64,000 nt of DNA from PALSA-1003 sp963791945. Lineage in GTDB: Bacteria; Pseudomonadota; Gammaproteobacteria; Burkholderiales; Casimicrobiaceae. The translations under genes were made by a program, and so were the position numbers. Shown piece by piece: positions 54,001-62,347 of this stretch. The stretch covers positions 434,001 through 498,000 of the forward strand of contig CAWBUD010000002.1 of the NCBI GenBank assembly GCA_963791945.1. Reading direction: 5' to 3'. The notes beneath the pieces are model-generated. The model was not told where the DNA came from and made no database searches. It saw nothing but the letters and a program-made list of their open reading frames with translations. Every line of letters starts with the position of its first letter. Position 1 is the stretch's first letter.

Positions 54001-54943
54001 ATGAGGACGGACGTAGGTCTCGAGCGGCGCATCGCGGCGGTGCGCGCGTTCAATCGTTTCTACACGCAGCGGATCGGCGTTCTGAGCGAGCATCTCCTGG
54101 GCAGCCCGTTCGCGCTGGCGGACGTGCGCGTGCTCTATGAGCTGGCGCATTGGCCGGCAGGCGAGGCGGCGACCGCGAGCGTGCTCGCCGATAAGCTCGC
54201 GCTCGACGAGGGCTACCTGAGCCGCATCCTGCGCGGCTTCGAGCAGCGGGGATTTTTGCGCAAGAAGGCCTTGCCAGGCGATGGCCGGCGCAAGGCGCTC
54301 GCGCTTTCCAAGCGCGGCACTGCGGTTCTTCGCCGGCCTGGAAGCGCGCTCGCGGGACGAGATGGCTGCGATGCTCCGCCAATTGCCCAAGCCGGGGCAG
54401 GATCGCCTGGTTGGAGCGATGCAGGCGATCGCAGGGCTCCTCGACCGCTCGCAGTCCGGACTGCAGCCGTATGTCCTGCGGCCGCCGCAGCCCGGCGACA
54501 TCGGCTGGGTCATCCACCGCCACGGCGCGCTCTACGCGCAGGAATACGGCTACGACGAGCGCTTCGAGGCCCTCGTCGCCGAGATCGCCGCGCGCTTCGT
54601 GCAGCGTTTCGATCCCAAGCGCGAGCGCTGCTGGATCGCAGAGCGCGATGGCGAGGCCGTCGGCTCGGTTTTCCTGGTGCGCAAGAGCCCGAAAGTGGCG
54701 AAGCTGCGACTCCTTCTCGTCGAGCCTCGGGCTCGCGGTCTGGGCATTGGCCGGCGGTTGATCGACGAGTGCGTGCGCTTCGCGCGCCGCGCTGGCTATC
54801 GTACGCTCACGTTATGGACGCAGAATGATCTGCACGCGGCCCGCCATCTCTACGCGCGCGCCGGATTCCGTCGCGTCGGCCAGGAGTCGCACACGAGCTT
54901 CGGCAAGAAACTCGTCGCCGAAACCTGGGAGCTTGCGCTCTAG
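54001..54943 (+). pseudogene. MarR-GNAT fusion regulator/acetyltransferase with a frameshift
   Basis: The protein would be about 314 residues. Frame 1 from ATG 54001 gives a MarR winged helix: RAFNRFYTQRIGVLSEHLLG, then LADKLALDEGYLSRILRGFE and LALSKRGTAVL. Near 54328 the coding continues one base further on with FAGLEARSRDEMAAML and an N-acetyltransferase domain: CWIAERDGEAVGSVFLV, LLLVEPRARGLGIGRRLID (acetyl-CoA loop) and LWTQNDLHAARHLYARAGFR, ending at TAG 54943. MarR-GNAT fusions are a known two-domain type. One extra base breaks it; it is either a fresh mutation or a sequence error. The ribosome-binding site CTGGAG is nine bases upstream. Confidence 0.82.
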
Positions 54944-54956
54944 CGCTGCGGAGGGT

Positions 54957-55520
54957 TCAGCGCGGCCAGAGCCAGCCGAAGATCCCCGCCGTGAGCAGCG
55001 CGTAGACCAGGCCGTCGATCGTCGAGCGGATCGTGGTGCTCCACTTGCGTCCGTACCAGATCGATGTGGGCCAGAGCGCGAGCGCGTAGCCGACGAACGC
55101 GGTCGTTCCGACGACCTGGAAAATCTTCGGATAGGGAGTCCCGGGCGGGAGCGCAGCCGATGCGACGTACGCAGCGAAAAAACCGACGACGATGCAGAAG
55201 ACGAACCACAACGCGAGCGGCTTGCCCATGGTCGCCGGTCCGCTCGGCAGCACGGTCATGATCACGACCGGGCCGCGCGTGCGCTTCTGCACGTATTCGG
55301 GCGACTTCATCTCCTGCATGTTGGCGGGCCGCGGGAGCGCGTAGTCGCCGGGCGGAATCGACAGCGGACGCAGCGCGTCCATCACCTTGTCCTCGTTGGC
55401 GAGCTTCGGAAAATCGTTCTTGTGCCAGGCCGAAAGGACCATGTGGATGATCGTGCTGACGATGTAGACGGCGACGGCAGACACCAGGATGGGAGGCCAC
55501 AACGCGTAGAGCGGGGTCAT
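54957..55520 (-). CDS. conserved four-helix membrane protein of unknown function
   Basis: A 187-residue membrane protein starting at ATG 55520 (MTPLYALWPPILVSAV), preceded by GAGGAGC at five bases. Helix 1 spans about 9-29. A hydrophilic loop (HKNDFPKLANEDKVMDAL, then PPGDYALPRPANMQEMKSPEY) precedes three more helices (about 82-125, 135-150, 165-185). YKTGP-like motifs are absent but the loop with P-G-D-Y-x-x-P-x-P is conserved-looking. I do not recognise a function. It converges with the MarR-GNAT gene, ending 13 bases from it. Confidence 0.7.
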   Translation of the reverse strand: MTPLYALWPPILVSAVAVYIVSTIIHMVLSAWHKNDFPKLANEDKVMDALRPLSIPPGDYALPRPANMQEMKSPEYVQKRTRGPVVIMTVLPSGPATMGKPLALWFVFCIVVGFFAAYVASAALPPGTPYPKIFQVVGTTAFVGYALALWPTSIWYGRKWSTTIRSTIDGLVYALLTAGIFGWLWPR

Positions 55521-55809
55521 GAGAAGCTCCTCGAAGCGGGGCGCGACGGATTCTCCGAGCAAGGCGCCGGCCCGTCAACGAGCGGCGCGCAACGGCAGAT
55601 CACCGTGAGGGCGACTCCGCGATCATGCCGCCGCGGCGGTGCCCTCGCGAGTGACGCGAGGTCGTCGCGGATGACAGGCACGCGACGATCGGTCCATAAT
55701 AGTGCGCGCTCTGCAGAGCAGGTTCGGTCGTAACGGATCTGAAGGACCATCGCCCGTTCGGGCTTCTGCCTGAGAGCCTCGGCCAGAAATTCCCCGGGAG
55801 GAAGGAACG

Positions 55810-56751
55810 ATGAAGTGCGCCGCTTGTGGCAACGGGAATCAGCCCACCGCGAAGTTCTGCGTCCATTGCGGCGTGCTCCTGAGCCCGGTTTCGGCTCCGA
55901 CGCCGGTAGCGGTCGCCGCGGCGGTCGCGGCAGCGTCCGCCGCGCCGGCGATGTCCGCCGCGTCTGCGTCGCATGCCGCAGCGGCTCCTCCGCCCAGCGT
56001 CCCGCGCCTCGAGCCGACGCCGGTCGAGGCGCCACCGGCGATGGCGACGCCTGCACCCATTCCCGCGACGCCGCCCCGGGCGCTCGCACCGGTTTCGACG
56101 ACTCCTGCAGCGGCGAGTGCTGCGGAATCGGCGGGTGCCTCGCCGTCATCGAGCAAGGCACCGCTCATCATCGGCGCGGTCGCGATCGTCGCCGTGATCG
56201 CGATCGGTTTCGTCGGCTATCGCGCCCTTTATGGCGGAGGCAGACACGAAGCCGTCGCAGAGGTGGAGCCGCAAAAGGTGTCGGAGCCGCCGGCGACAGC
56301 GACCGCAGCCGAGCCGATCAAGGAGGTCGCCGCGCCTCCCGCTCCGGCCCAAGCGGAGGCGCCGCTCTCCGCCCCTGCGGTAGAACCGGCCAAGGTAGCC
56401 GCGGCGCCAAACGGTTTACCCGGCACGCCGGCAACACCGGGCAAGACAGCGCCCCGGAGCGCTCAACCGAAGCCCCAGCCAAAGACCGAATCGACCGTGA
56501 CCGAATCCGCGCCTGCCCCCGCGCCCCCGGCCAAAGCGCCGGCGAAGGCGGCGCAAGTCGCCGCGGCAGCGCCCGCGGCCGTCCAGCCGGACCGCTGGCA
56601 GATGTACGCCGACGCCATGGGGCGCTGTGCACGCGAGGATTTCTTCAAGCGCTTTGCCTGCGAGCAGCGCACGCGCTGGCAGTATTGCGACGGTTACTGG
56701 GGCCAGGTGCCACAGTGTCCCGCCAATCCCACGCGCGAACACGGCCAGTGA
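55810..56751 (+). CDS. zinc-ribbon membrane protein with C-terminal cysteine domain (paralogue 1)
   Basis: A 313-residue protein. A four-cysteine zinc ribbon opens it (C3, C6, C17, C20; KCAACG...KFCVHCG). Then comes an alanine/proline-rich linker (about 25-115), one transmembrane helix (LIIGAVAIVAVIAIGFVGY, about 119-137), and a second long proline/alanine-rich linker. The C-terminal domain of about 50 residues has four cysteines: GRCAREDFFKRFACEQRTR, then YCDGYWGQVPQCP. The order suggests a cytoplasmic zinc ribbon and a periplasmic disulfide-bearing domain. GGAGGAAGGA gives a strong start. The next gene is a clear paralogue. Function unknown. Confidence 0.8.
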   Translation: MKCAACGNGNQPTAKFCVHCGVLLSPVSAPTPVAVAAAVAAASAAPAMSAASASHAAAAPPPSVPRLEPTPVEAPPAMATPAPIPATPPRALAPVSTTPAAASAAESAGASPSSSKAPLIIGAVAIVAVIAIGFVGYRALYGGGRHEAVAEVEPQKVSEPPATATAAEPIKEVAAPPAPAQAEAPLSAPAVEPAKVAAAPNGLPGTPATPGKTAPRSAQPKPQPKTESTVTESAPAPAPPAKAPAKAAQVAAAAPAAVQPDRWQMYADAMGRCAREDFFKRFACEQRTRWQYCDGYWGQVPQCPANPTREHGQ

Positions 56752-56986
56752 TCGGCCGCGATGCGGTTCGCTGCCGGGCGCAGCGTGCCGGCGCCTCGTT
56801 CGTTTCTGCGCCGAACCCCTGCCGACGCCTTCGCACATAGCGTTAGCGCGGCACAACGTTTGCTTCGGTAGCGCGCAGAACGCTGCACGCCGTCCTTGCC
56901 TCGCCGCCCCGGTATGACGTTACCATAGCGATCGGCCGAGGAATCAAGCACCTGGCCGGGTCGCTGTCGGGACGAGAGGGGATCCG

Positions 56987-57754
56987 ATGAGCTGCAGGAT
57001 CTGCGGGCGCGACTGCCCGCCTGGGGTAAAAATCTGCCGCGATTGCGCTGCAGCGCGCAAGCGGGCGTTCGCCCAGACCGTCACCTTGCCGCTGCTCGCC
57101 GCCGTCGGCGCGCCCAGCGTCGGCGAGCCGCGGTTCGCGCCGAAGCCTGCGCGCCGGCCCGCCGCCAACGATTCCACGGTCGAGCGCGATGCGGCCCGCG
57201 CCGAGCCTGCCGCCCTGCCGCTCACCGTCGTGCCCCGAAAGTTCGGCGTTCTCTGGCTGTTGGCGGGCGTCGTGGTCACGACGGCGGTCGTGGTCGTGTT
57301 GTCGCGGACGATGGGGAACGCGGGTCATGCAGGCGATGAACCTGCCGTGACGCTGCCCGCTCCGGCGGTCGCGGTCCCCGTGCCGCAGTTGCCACCGGCC
57401 GTTCCTGAGATGGCGCCGGTGCGCACGGAAAGCGAACCGCCGCCGATGAAGGTTGCGCCCCACAAGCCGCGAAAGACCGCACCCCCCGTCGAGACACCCC
57501 CGGTGGTTGTCGCGCCGCCGCCCACCCCGGAGCCGGCGCCGGTCGACCGCGCACCGACACCGCCGCAGCCCGCGGTCGAGGCGCCGCGCCCCGATCCGTG
57601 GCAGGCGCTGAACGAAGGACTCTCGCGCTGCGCGAGCGAAGGGCTGTTCGACCGCATCGCCTGTGAGCAGCGGCTACGGGTGCAGTACTGCGGGAACTCC
57701 TGGGGTCTCGTGCCTCAGTGCCCGATCGGTCGGACGACCGATCACGGCCAGTAG
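56987..57754 (+). CDS. zinc-ribbon membrane protein with C-terminal cysteine domain (paralogue 2)
   Basis: A 255-residue protein with the same plan as its upstream neighbour: N-terminal zinc ribbon (C3, C6, C17, C20, plus C10), a transmembrane helix (VLWLLAGVVVTTAVVVVLS, about 88-106), a proline-rich linker (VETPPVVVAPPPTPEPAP), and a terminal domain SRCASEGLFDRIACEQRLR then YCGNSWGLVPQCP, ending in DHGQ as paralogue 1 ends in EHGQ. GAGAGGGG precedes the ATG. The pair arose by tandem duplication, with linkers diverging and the two end domains conserved. Function unknown. Confidence 0.8.
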   Translation: MSCRICGRDCPPGVKICRDCAAARKRAFAQTVTLPLLAAVGAPSVGEPRFAPKPARRPAANDSTVERDAARAEPAALPLTVVPRKFGVLWLLAGVVVTTAVVVVLSRTMGNAGHAGDEPAVTLPAPAVAVPVPQLPPAVPEMAPVRTESEPPPMKVAPHKPRKTAPPVETPPVVVAPPPTPEPAPVDRAPTPPQPAVEAPRPDPWQALNEGLSRCASEGLFDRIACEQRLRVQYCGNSWGLVPQCPIGRTTDHGQ

Positions 57755-57856
57755 CCGCTTCTCGCCTGTGGTCGCGAGCGTGGCCCCGCGAACGCTCGAT
57801 AAACCACTCGCCTCCGCCGGTCCGGGCTCGCGGCGTGCCTGAGGTCGGCCCGCCCG

Positions 57857-58615
57857 CTACCCACGCCCGACGAAGGGCATCTTCGTCGCCATCACGGTGA
57901 GGAACTGCACGTTCGTCTCGAGCGGCAGGCTCGCCATGTAGCAGACCGCGCGCGCGACATGCTGCACGTCCATCAGCGGCTCGACGGCGATCGTGCCGTT
58001 GGCCTGGGGAACGCCCTTCGCCATGCGCGCCGCGAGGTCCGTTGCCGCGTTGCCGATGTCGATCTGGCCGCAGGCGATGTCGTACTTGCGCCCGTCGAGC
58101 GACGCCGACTTGGTCAATCCCGTGATGGCGTGCTTGGTCGCGGTGTAGGGCGCGGAATTCGGCCGCGGCGCGTGGGCGGAGATCGAGCCATTGTTGATGA
58201 TGCGACCGCCGCGCGGATCCTGGTCCTTCATCATTCGGAAGGCTTCCTGCGTGCACAGGAAGGACCCCGTCAGGTTGATATCGACGACCTTCTTCCACTG
58301 CTCGTAGGTCAGGTCCTCGAGATTGATGCCGGGCGCGCCGATGCCGGCGTTGTTGAACAGCAGATCGAGGCGGCCGAAGACTTCCTTGGTTCGCGCGAAC
58401 AGCGCGCGCACCGCCGCGGGATCGCTCACGTCGGTCGGCACGGCGAGCGCTCGCTCGCCGCTCGCGCCCGCCTCCGCGATTGCGGCGTCGAGTGGCTCCT
58501 TGCGCCGTCCGGCGAATACGACGCGATATCCCTCGCCGAGCAGCGCAAGAGCCACGCCCTTGCCAATGCCCGTTCCCGCCCCCGTCACGACCGCCGTCTT
58601 GCCGTGAGTCGCCAT
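57857..58615 (-). CDS. short-chain dehydrogenase/reductase
   Basis: A 252-residue classical SDR. The NAD(P) loop is VVTGAGTGIGKGVALAL (about 10-26), the structural motif LLFNNAGIG near 88, and the catalytic residues lie in NNGSISAHAPRPNSAPYTATKHA near 145 (S, Y-x3-K). An arginine after the second strand (FAGRRKEP) suggests NADP preference. The substrate cannot be predicted. Start ATG 58615 is chosen because the Rossmann strand begins eight residues later; the open frame runs further upstream in a region antisense to other short frames. Confidence 0.9.
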   Translation of the reverse strand: MATHGKTAVVTGAGTGIGKGVALALLGEGYRVVFAGRRKEPLDAAIAEAGASGERALAVPTDVSDPAAVRALFARTKEVFGRLDLLFNNAGIGAPGINLEDLTYEQWKKVVDINLTGSFLCTQEAFRMMKDQDPRGGRIINNGSISAHAPRPNSAPYTATKHAITGLTKSASLDGRKYDIACGQIDIGNAATDLAARMAKGVPQANGTIAVEPLMDVQHVARAVCYMASLPLETNVQFLTVMATKMPFVGRG

Positions 58616-58643
58616 CGTCTGTCTCCTTCGCGCGTTCAACCGA

Positions 58644-58853
58644 TCAGCAATCCGAGTCGAGCAAATTGTCGCACATACCGATCGACGTGCCGGCGGCGGG
58701 CGATTGGTTCGTCCAGGCCAAGGCCGGTGTCGCCGCGAGCCGATCGGGATACGACAACGCGTTCGACCGCGCCGCGTAGGCAACCGCCCCGTATTTTTCG
58801 ACCAGCGCTTCGTTGCTCGACGAATCGAGCAGGGGTCTGTCGCTTTTCGGCAA
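58644..58853 (-). CDS. small hypothetical protein, possibly a truncated gene
   Basis: A 69-codon frame (MPKSDRPLLDSSSNEALVEK...) begins at the base next to the cdd stop and shares its strand. The middle, RSNALSYPDRLAA, resembles the N-terminal region of some class I methyltransferases (x-T-H-P-D-R-L-A), after which the SAM motif would be expected but is absent. It may be the remnant of such a gene or a short real protein. Evidence is weak. Confidence 0.3.
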   Translation of the reverse strand: MPKSDRPLLDSSSNEALVEKYGAVAYAARSNALSYPDRLAATPALAWTNQSPAAGTSIGMCDNLLDSDC

Positions 58854-59258
58854 TCACTTCGATAGCCGGAACGCCTCCGGCAGCAGATCGCGCAACGCGT
58901 ACCGCCGCTCAGCTCCCTCGTCGTCGCAGCAGCAGAGGATCAACGCATCGGACCCGAACTCGTAGATGACCTGTCTGCAGGCGCCGCAGGGGGACGCAGG
59001 CGTGCGCGTCGGTGTATAGAGGCAAACCGCCCGGATCGTCCGTTCACCTTCGGCGATGGCCCGGAAGATCGCGCTGCGCTCGGCGCAGATCGACAGACCG
59101 TACGATGCATTCTCGACGTTTACGCCGACATGAATCGTCCCGCTTTCGCCCAGCACCGCCGCGCCGACCGGGAATGCGCTGTACGGAGCGTGAGCGTGCT
59201 TCGCCGCATCGCGCGCAAGCCGCTTCATCGCCGACAAGGTCGAGTTCGGTAGCGTCAT
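58854..59258 (-). CDS. cdd: cytidine deaminase
   Basis: A 134-residue zinc enzyme that deaminates cytidine and deoxycytidine. The zinc-site motifs are clear: GLSICAERSAIFRAI (Cys and the catalytic Glu near 58) and SPCGACRQVIYEF near 91. APYSAFPVGAAVL and VNVENASYG are the substrate-binding segments. Length matches the homotetrameric form (about 130). It probably serves pyrimidine salvage. Confidence 0.96.
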   Translation of the reverse strand: MTLPNSTLSAMKRLARDAAKHAHAPYSAFPVGAAVLGESGTIHVGVNVENASYGLSICAERSAIFRAIAEGERTIRAVCLYTPTRTPASPCGACRQVIYEFGSDALILCCCDDEGAERRYALRDLLPEAFRLSK

Positions 59259-59476
59259 GGACGATCGGGCTGCGCCATTGTACCGGCACCGCCTGGACCC
59301 GTTTGGAGGCTGTCGGATCGTATCCGAGCGCTCTGTAGGAGAGTCTCTTTTTCTGCGTCAGGCGCGCGTCAGCCGGCGAACCCCGAGCGAGCGCATTCAG
59401 TCCATTCTCAACGGCGTCCGGGAGAAATTGCGAAGGCGCATGTCGCCTGGACGCGACACCTTTTTCAGGAGGTTAC

Positions 59477-59779
59477 ATGAACGTCCGCAAAACGCTCGTC
59501 GGCGCGATGCTGGTAGTCAGCGCTGCCTGCATGGCGAGCTTCGCTCAGGCTCGCACTTACATCGACGTCCAAGTCGCGCCGCCGCCCGATCGCGTGGAGG
59601 TGGTGCCACCGCCTCGCGCGGGTTACGTGTGGGCGCCCGGCTACTGGCGTTGGGATCATGGCCATCACGTATGGATGAAAGGACATTTCATCCATGAGCG
59701 TCGGGGCCACCATTGGCAGCACGATCGCTGGGAGCACGATGGCGATCATTGGCGGTTCGAGGCAGGGCACTGGGATTAA
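59477..59779 (+). CDS. secreted YXWGXW-repeat protein
   Basis: A 100-residue protein with a Sec signal peptide (VGAMLVVSAACMASFAQA, cleavage at about 26). A proline-rich strand follows (VAPPPDRVEVVPPPRAGY), then the repeat motif GYVWAPGYWRWDHGHHVWMKGHF and a His/Trp-rich tail. The Y/W-x-W-x-x-G-x-W pattern identifies the YXWGXW family of small exported proteins with unknown role. AGGAGGT stands seven bases before the ATG, a very strong start. Confidence 0.85.
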   Translation: MNVRKTLVGAMLVVSAACMASFAQARTYIDVQVAPPPDRVEVVPPPRAGYVWAPGYWRWDHGHHVWMKGHFIHERRGHHWQHDRWEHDGDHWRFEAGHWD

Positions 59780-59879
59780 CGAAGGAACCTGATCCCGGCC
59801 GCTTCGTTGTTCGTTTTCAAGCCGTCTCGGCCTCCGGGCCGCGGCGGCTGTTGTTTGTCCGCGCCACAGGTGCGCTCGG

Positions 59880-60003
59880 TGGCGGCAAGGGCCTCCGCGA
59901 CATCGCGCAGGGCGACAACGGCGCGTACAAGGCGAAGACGGGGTGGGATCCGTGCACGGGACTCGGCAGTCCAGACGGGGAGGGGCTGCGCAAGGCGCTC
60001 TGA
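59880..60003 (+). pseudogene. C-terminal fragment of an S53 (sedolisin-type) peptidase
   Basis: The frame ends at TGA 60001-60003 and reads LRDIAQGDNGAYKAK followed by GWDPCTGLGSPDG. This is the C-terminal calcium-binding region of sedolisin/kumamolisin peptidases (F-x-D-I-x-x-G-x-N-G...G-W-D-x-x-T-G-L-G-S-P). Only about 40 residues are left, with no catalytic domain upstream, where the YXWGXW gene lies instead. It is a relic of a deleted protease gene. Confidence 0.65.
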
Positions 60004-60031
60004 GTGTGTCAAGGTCGAGCGGCACGGCAGT

Positions 60032-60604
60032 TCACCGGATAAAAGGAAAAAGCGCAGGGACGCGCAGCGCGTACGCTCGATAGGCCTCTCCGAACTGCCG
60101 CTGCATCCAGCGTTCCTCCAACTGAAGCTTGCGAAGAAAAGACAGCAACGCGAAGACAACCGCAAGGACTGCTCGCCATTCGCCTATTGCCATCGCGGAA
60201 CCCGCGAATGCCAGCAGCAGCCCGGCGTAGATAGGGTGGCGAACCATCGCGTAGGGACCGGTAGTGATGAGCCGGTGATCCTCCTTGATGGTCACGGTGC
60301 CGCTCCAGTTCGTGCCCAGGTGTCGCCGTGCCCATACAGAAAAGAGGAGGCCCGCGGCCGTAAGAGCGACGGCGACCGCAAGCAACCACGGAGCCCGAGG
60401 GAGAAAACGTTCACCCAGGATCGGGACCGGTGCGTTTGGAGCCGAGAGAAGAAAGGCGGCTAGCATCAATGGCACGATGTGTGAGAGGCGCGAGGGCAGA
60501 GACTCCTGGCGCAGGGTCGGCTTGACGTTGCGAGACGAGATCCACCAGTAGGCTGCCCAACTCACCCACATGGCGGGAAAGAGATAGCGGTACAACGTTG
60601 ACAC
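60032..60604 (-). CDS. isoprenylcysteine carboxyl methyltransferase-like membrane protein
   Basis: A 190-residue membrane protein with about five helices starting at GTG 60604. The conserved end of the ICMT/PEMT fold is present: ITTGPYAMVRHPIYAGLLLAF (R-H-P-x-Y near 120) and LQLEERWMQRQFGEAYRAYA (E-E-x-x-x-x-x-x-G-x-x-Y). These residues bind S-adenosylmethionine and the acceptor. Bacterial members methylate unknown lipophilic substrates. It stands alone between a protease relic and a short gap. Confidence 0.88.
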   Translation of the reverse strand: MSTLYRYLFPAMWVSWAAYWWISSRNVKPTLRQESLPSRLSHIVPLMLAAFLLSAPNAPVPILGERFLPRAPWLLAVAVALTAAGLLFSVWARRHLGTNWSGTVTIKEDHRLITTGPYAMVRHPIYAGLLLAFAGSAMAIGEWRAVLAVVFALLSFLRKLQLEERWMQRQFGEAYRAYALRVPALFPFIR

Positions 60605-60947
60605 GAGCCTCTTCGCCTAACGAACGGCGCGGCAGCGTCGCCGGCGAGGCATCCGGTGGAGCAAGCGGTTAGCTTTCACTGTTCCTACTCCCGATTTGCT
60701 GCGCCTTCCAGCCGGCTCGCTCGGCCCAGTCCTCAGCGGCGAAATAGATAGACAGGCTAGCTTGGTCGATGGGCGACGATCTCAAGCTGGGGTTGTGAAG
60801 GTTAATGAAGAGTAGCTGCCATAGACGTCCGCGATTCCGCGCTCCTGCTCGCGCGCGCCCCACAAGAGTCCCCGAAGCAGTGCGGCGTCTTCCACCGAGA
60901 GCCCGAGAACTAGATGCTGTCAAATACACGGCAAGTGCCAGCGGAGG
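60605..60947 (-). other. gap without a supported gene
   Basis: A minus-strand frame of 86 codons (60669-60929) is open but has no recognisable motif or good start site. The DNA here is less GC-rich than its surroundings, as expected for non-coding sequence. Confidence 0.4.
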
Positions 60948-61520
60948 TCAGCCCGGCGATGACTCCCTCGTGAAGCACGTGATGAGATGATCGTTGACCA
61001 GCCCCGTCGCCTGCATGAACGCATAACAGATCGTCGAGCCGACGAAGCGGAAGCCGCGCTGCTCGAGCGCCGCGGAGAGCGCATCCGACTCCCGAGTCTG
61101 CGCCGGCACGTTGGAGCGCGCCCGCCAGCGGTTGACCTTCGGTCGCCCGCCGACGAAGCTCCAGACGAAGCGATCGAAGCTGCCGGTCTCGCGCTGCAGT
61201 TCGAGCATGGCTCGCGCATTGCCGACCGCTGATTCGATCTTCAGCCGATTGCGCACGATGCCCGGGTTGGAGAGCAGCCGCTCGACGCGCCGACGATCGA
61301 AGCGCGCGACCTTGGCGGGATCGAAGCCCGAGAACGCTTCGCGGTAGGCGTCGCGCTTGTTGAGAATCGTCGACCAGGAAAGCCCGGCCTGCGCGCCTTC
61401 GAGGATCAGGAACTCGAACAGCAGGCGCTCGTCGTGCACCGGCACGCCCCATTCCCGGTCGTGGTAGGCGATCATGCGCGGGTCGTTGCCGGCCCAGCCG
61501 CAGCGGCGCGGTTCGGTCAT
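60948..61520 (-). CDS. tag: DNA-3-methyladenine glycosylase I
   Basis: A 190-residue repair enzyme that excises 3-methyladenine from DNA. It starts RRCGWAGNDPRMIAYHDREWG, which carries the N-terminal zinc cysteine and the YHDxEWG signature, and contains LILEGAQAGLSWSTILNKRDAYREAF (the E and W of the base pocket). It ends with GFRFVGSTICYAFMQATGLVNDH, giving the C-terminal cysteine and histidine ligands. Length is as in E. coli Tag. Confidence 0.95.
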   Translation of the reverse strand: MTEPRRCGWAGNDPRMIAYHDREWGVPVHDERLLFEFLILEGAQAGLSWSTILNKRDAYREAFSGFDPAKVARFDRRRVERLLSNPGIVRNRLKIESAVGNARAMLELQRETGSFDRFVWSFVGGRPKVNRWRARSNVPAQTRESDALSAALEQRGFRFVGSTICYAFMQATGLVNDHLITCFTRESSPG

Positions 61521-61639
61521 CGGTTGCTCCGACCGCGATTATCGCCTGGGCTGGCGTCTCCCGCCGGGCGGGCCGAACACGCGGGTCGCGCCCCTACGAT
61601 CAGCTTGAACCGGGCCCGCCGGAGCGGCAAAATCGCCAG

Positions 61640-62347
61640 GTGGTTCAATGGCTGCGCACGAGCTCGCTCTTTCCTCCCATCGATGCCGCCCTCGACGACC
61701 CGAACGGGTTGCTCGCGGCAGGCGGTGACCTGTCGCCGCAGCGGCTGATCGACGCTTACAGCCACGGGATTTTCCCCTGGTACAACGGCGGCCAGCCCAT
61801 CCTGTGGTGGAGTCCCAACCCGCGGATGGTGCTCTTCGTCGACGAGTTCAGGCTGCCGCGCTCATTGCGCAAGGTGATGCACCAGCGGCGCTTCGAGATC
61901 CGGGTGGACAGCGCGTTCCGGCAGGTGGTAGCGGCGTGCGCGGGACCGCGTCCGGGCCAGAGCGGCACCTGGATCACCTCGCAGGTGATCGAGGCGTACA
62001 CGGCGCTGCACCGGCGCGGCTATGCGCATTCGGTCGAGTCGTGGCGCGACGGCAAGCTGGTGGGCGGGCTGTACGGGGTGGCTATCGGACGCATGTTCTA
62101 CGGCGAGTCGATGTTCGCGCGCGTGAGCGACGCCTCCAAGGTGGCGCTGGTGAAGCTCGTGGCGATGCTCAAGCACATGGACATGCCGATCATCGACTGC
62201 CAGCAGGAAACGGATCACCTGGCCCGCTTCGGCGGGCGGCCGATCAGCCGACGGGTCTTTGCCGGCTGGCTCGGGCGGTTGGTACACTCGCCCAAGCCGA
62301 CCGAAACCTGGGCGCAGGCCGCAGCGGCGGCGCCCGACGAGCCATGA
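61640..62347 (+). CDS. aat: leucyl/phenylalanyl-tRNA--protein transferase
   Basis: A 235-residue GNAT-fold enzyme that adds Leu or Phe to N-terminal Lys or Arg of proteins, marking them for ClpAP. Motifs: SLFPPIDAALDDPNGLLAAGGDLS, AYSHGIFPWYNGGQPILWWSPNPRMVL, and GLYGVAIGRMFYGESMFAR with the binding-site FYGESMF, followed by IDCQQETDHLARFGG. The start is GTG 61640. Its TGA overlaps the ATG of bpt (ATGA), so the two N-degron enzymes are made together. Confidence 0.96.
   Translation: MVQWLRTSSLFPPIDAALDDPNGLLAAGGDLSPQRLIDAYSHGIFPWYNGGQPILWWSPNPRMVLFVDEFRLPRSLRKVMHQRRFEIRVDSAFRQVVAACAGPRPGQSGTWITSQVIEAYTALHRRGYAHSVESWRDGKLVGGLYGVAIGRMFYGESMFARVSDASKVALVKLVAMLKHMDMPIIDCQQETDHLARFGGRPISRRVFAGWLGRLVHSPKPTETWAQAAAAAPDEP

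Noticed and set aside
57959..58969. Plus-strand open frame of 336 codons
   Set aside because: Antisense to the SDR gene and the end of cdd; low-complexity arginine-rich translation.
60669..60929. Minus-strand frame of 86 codons upstream of the ICMT-like gene
   Set aside because: No motif, weak start context and lower GC than coding neighbours.
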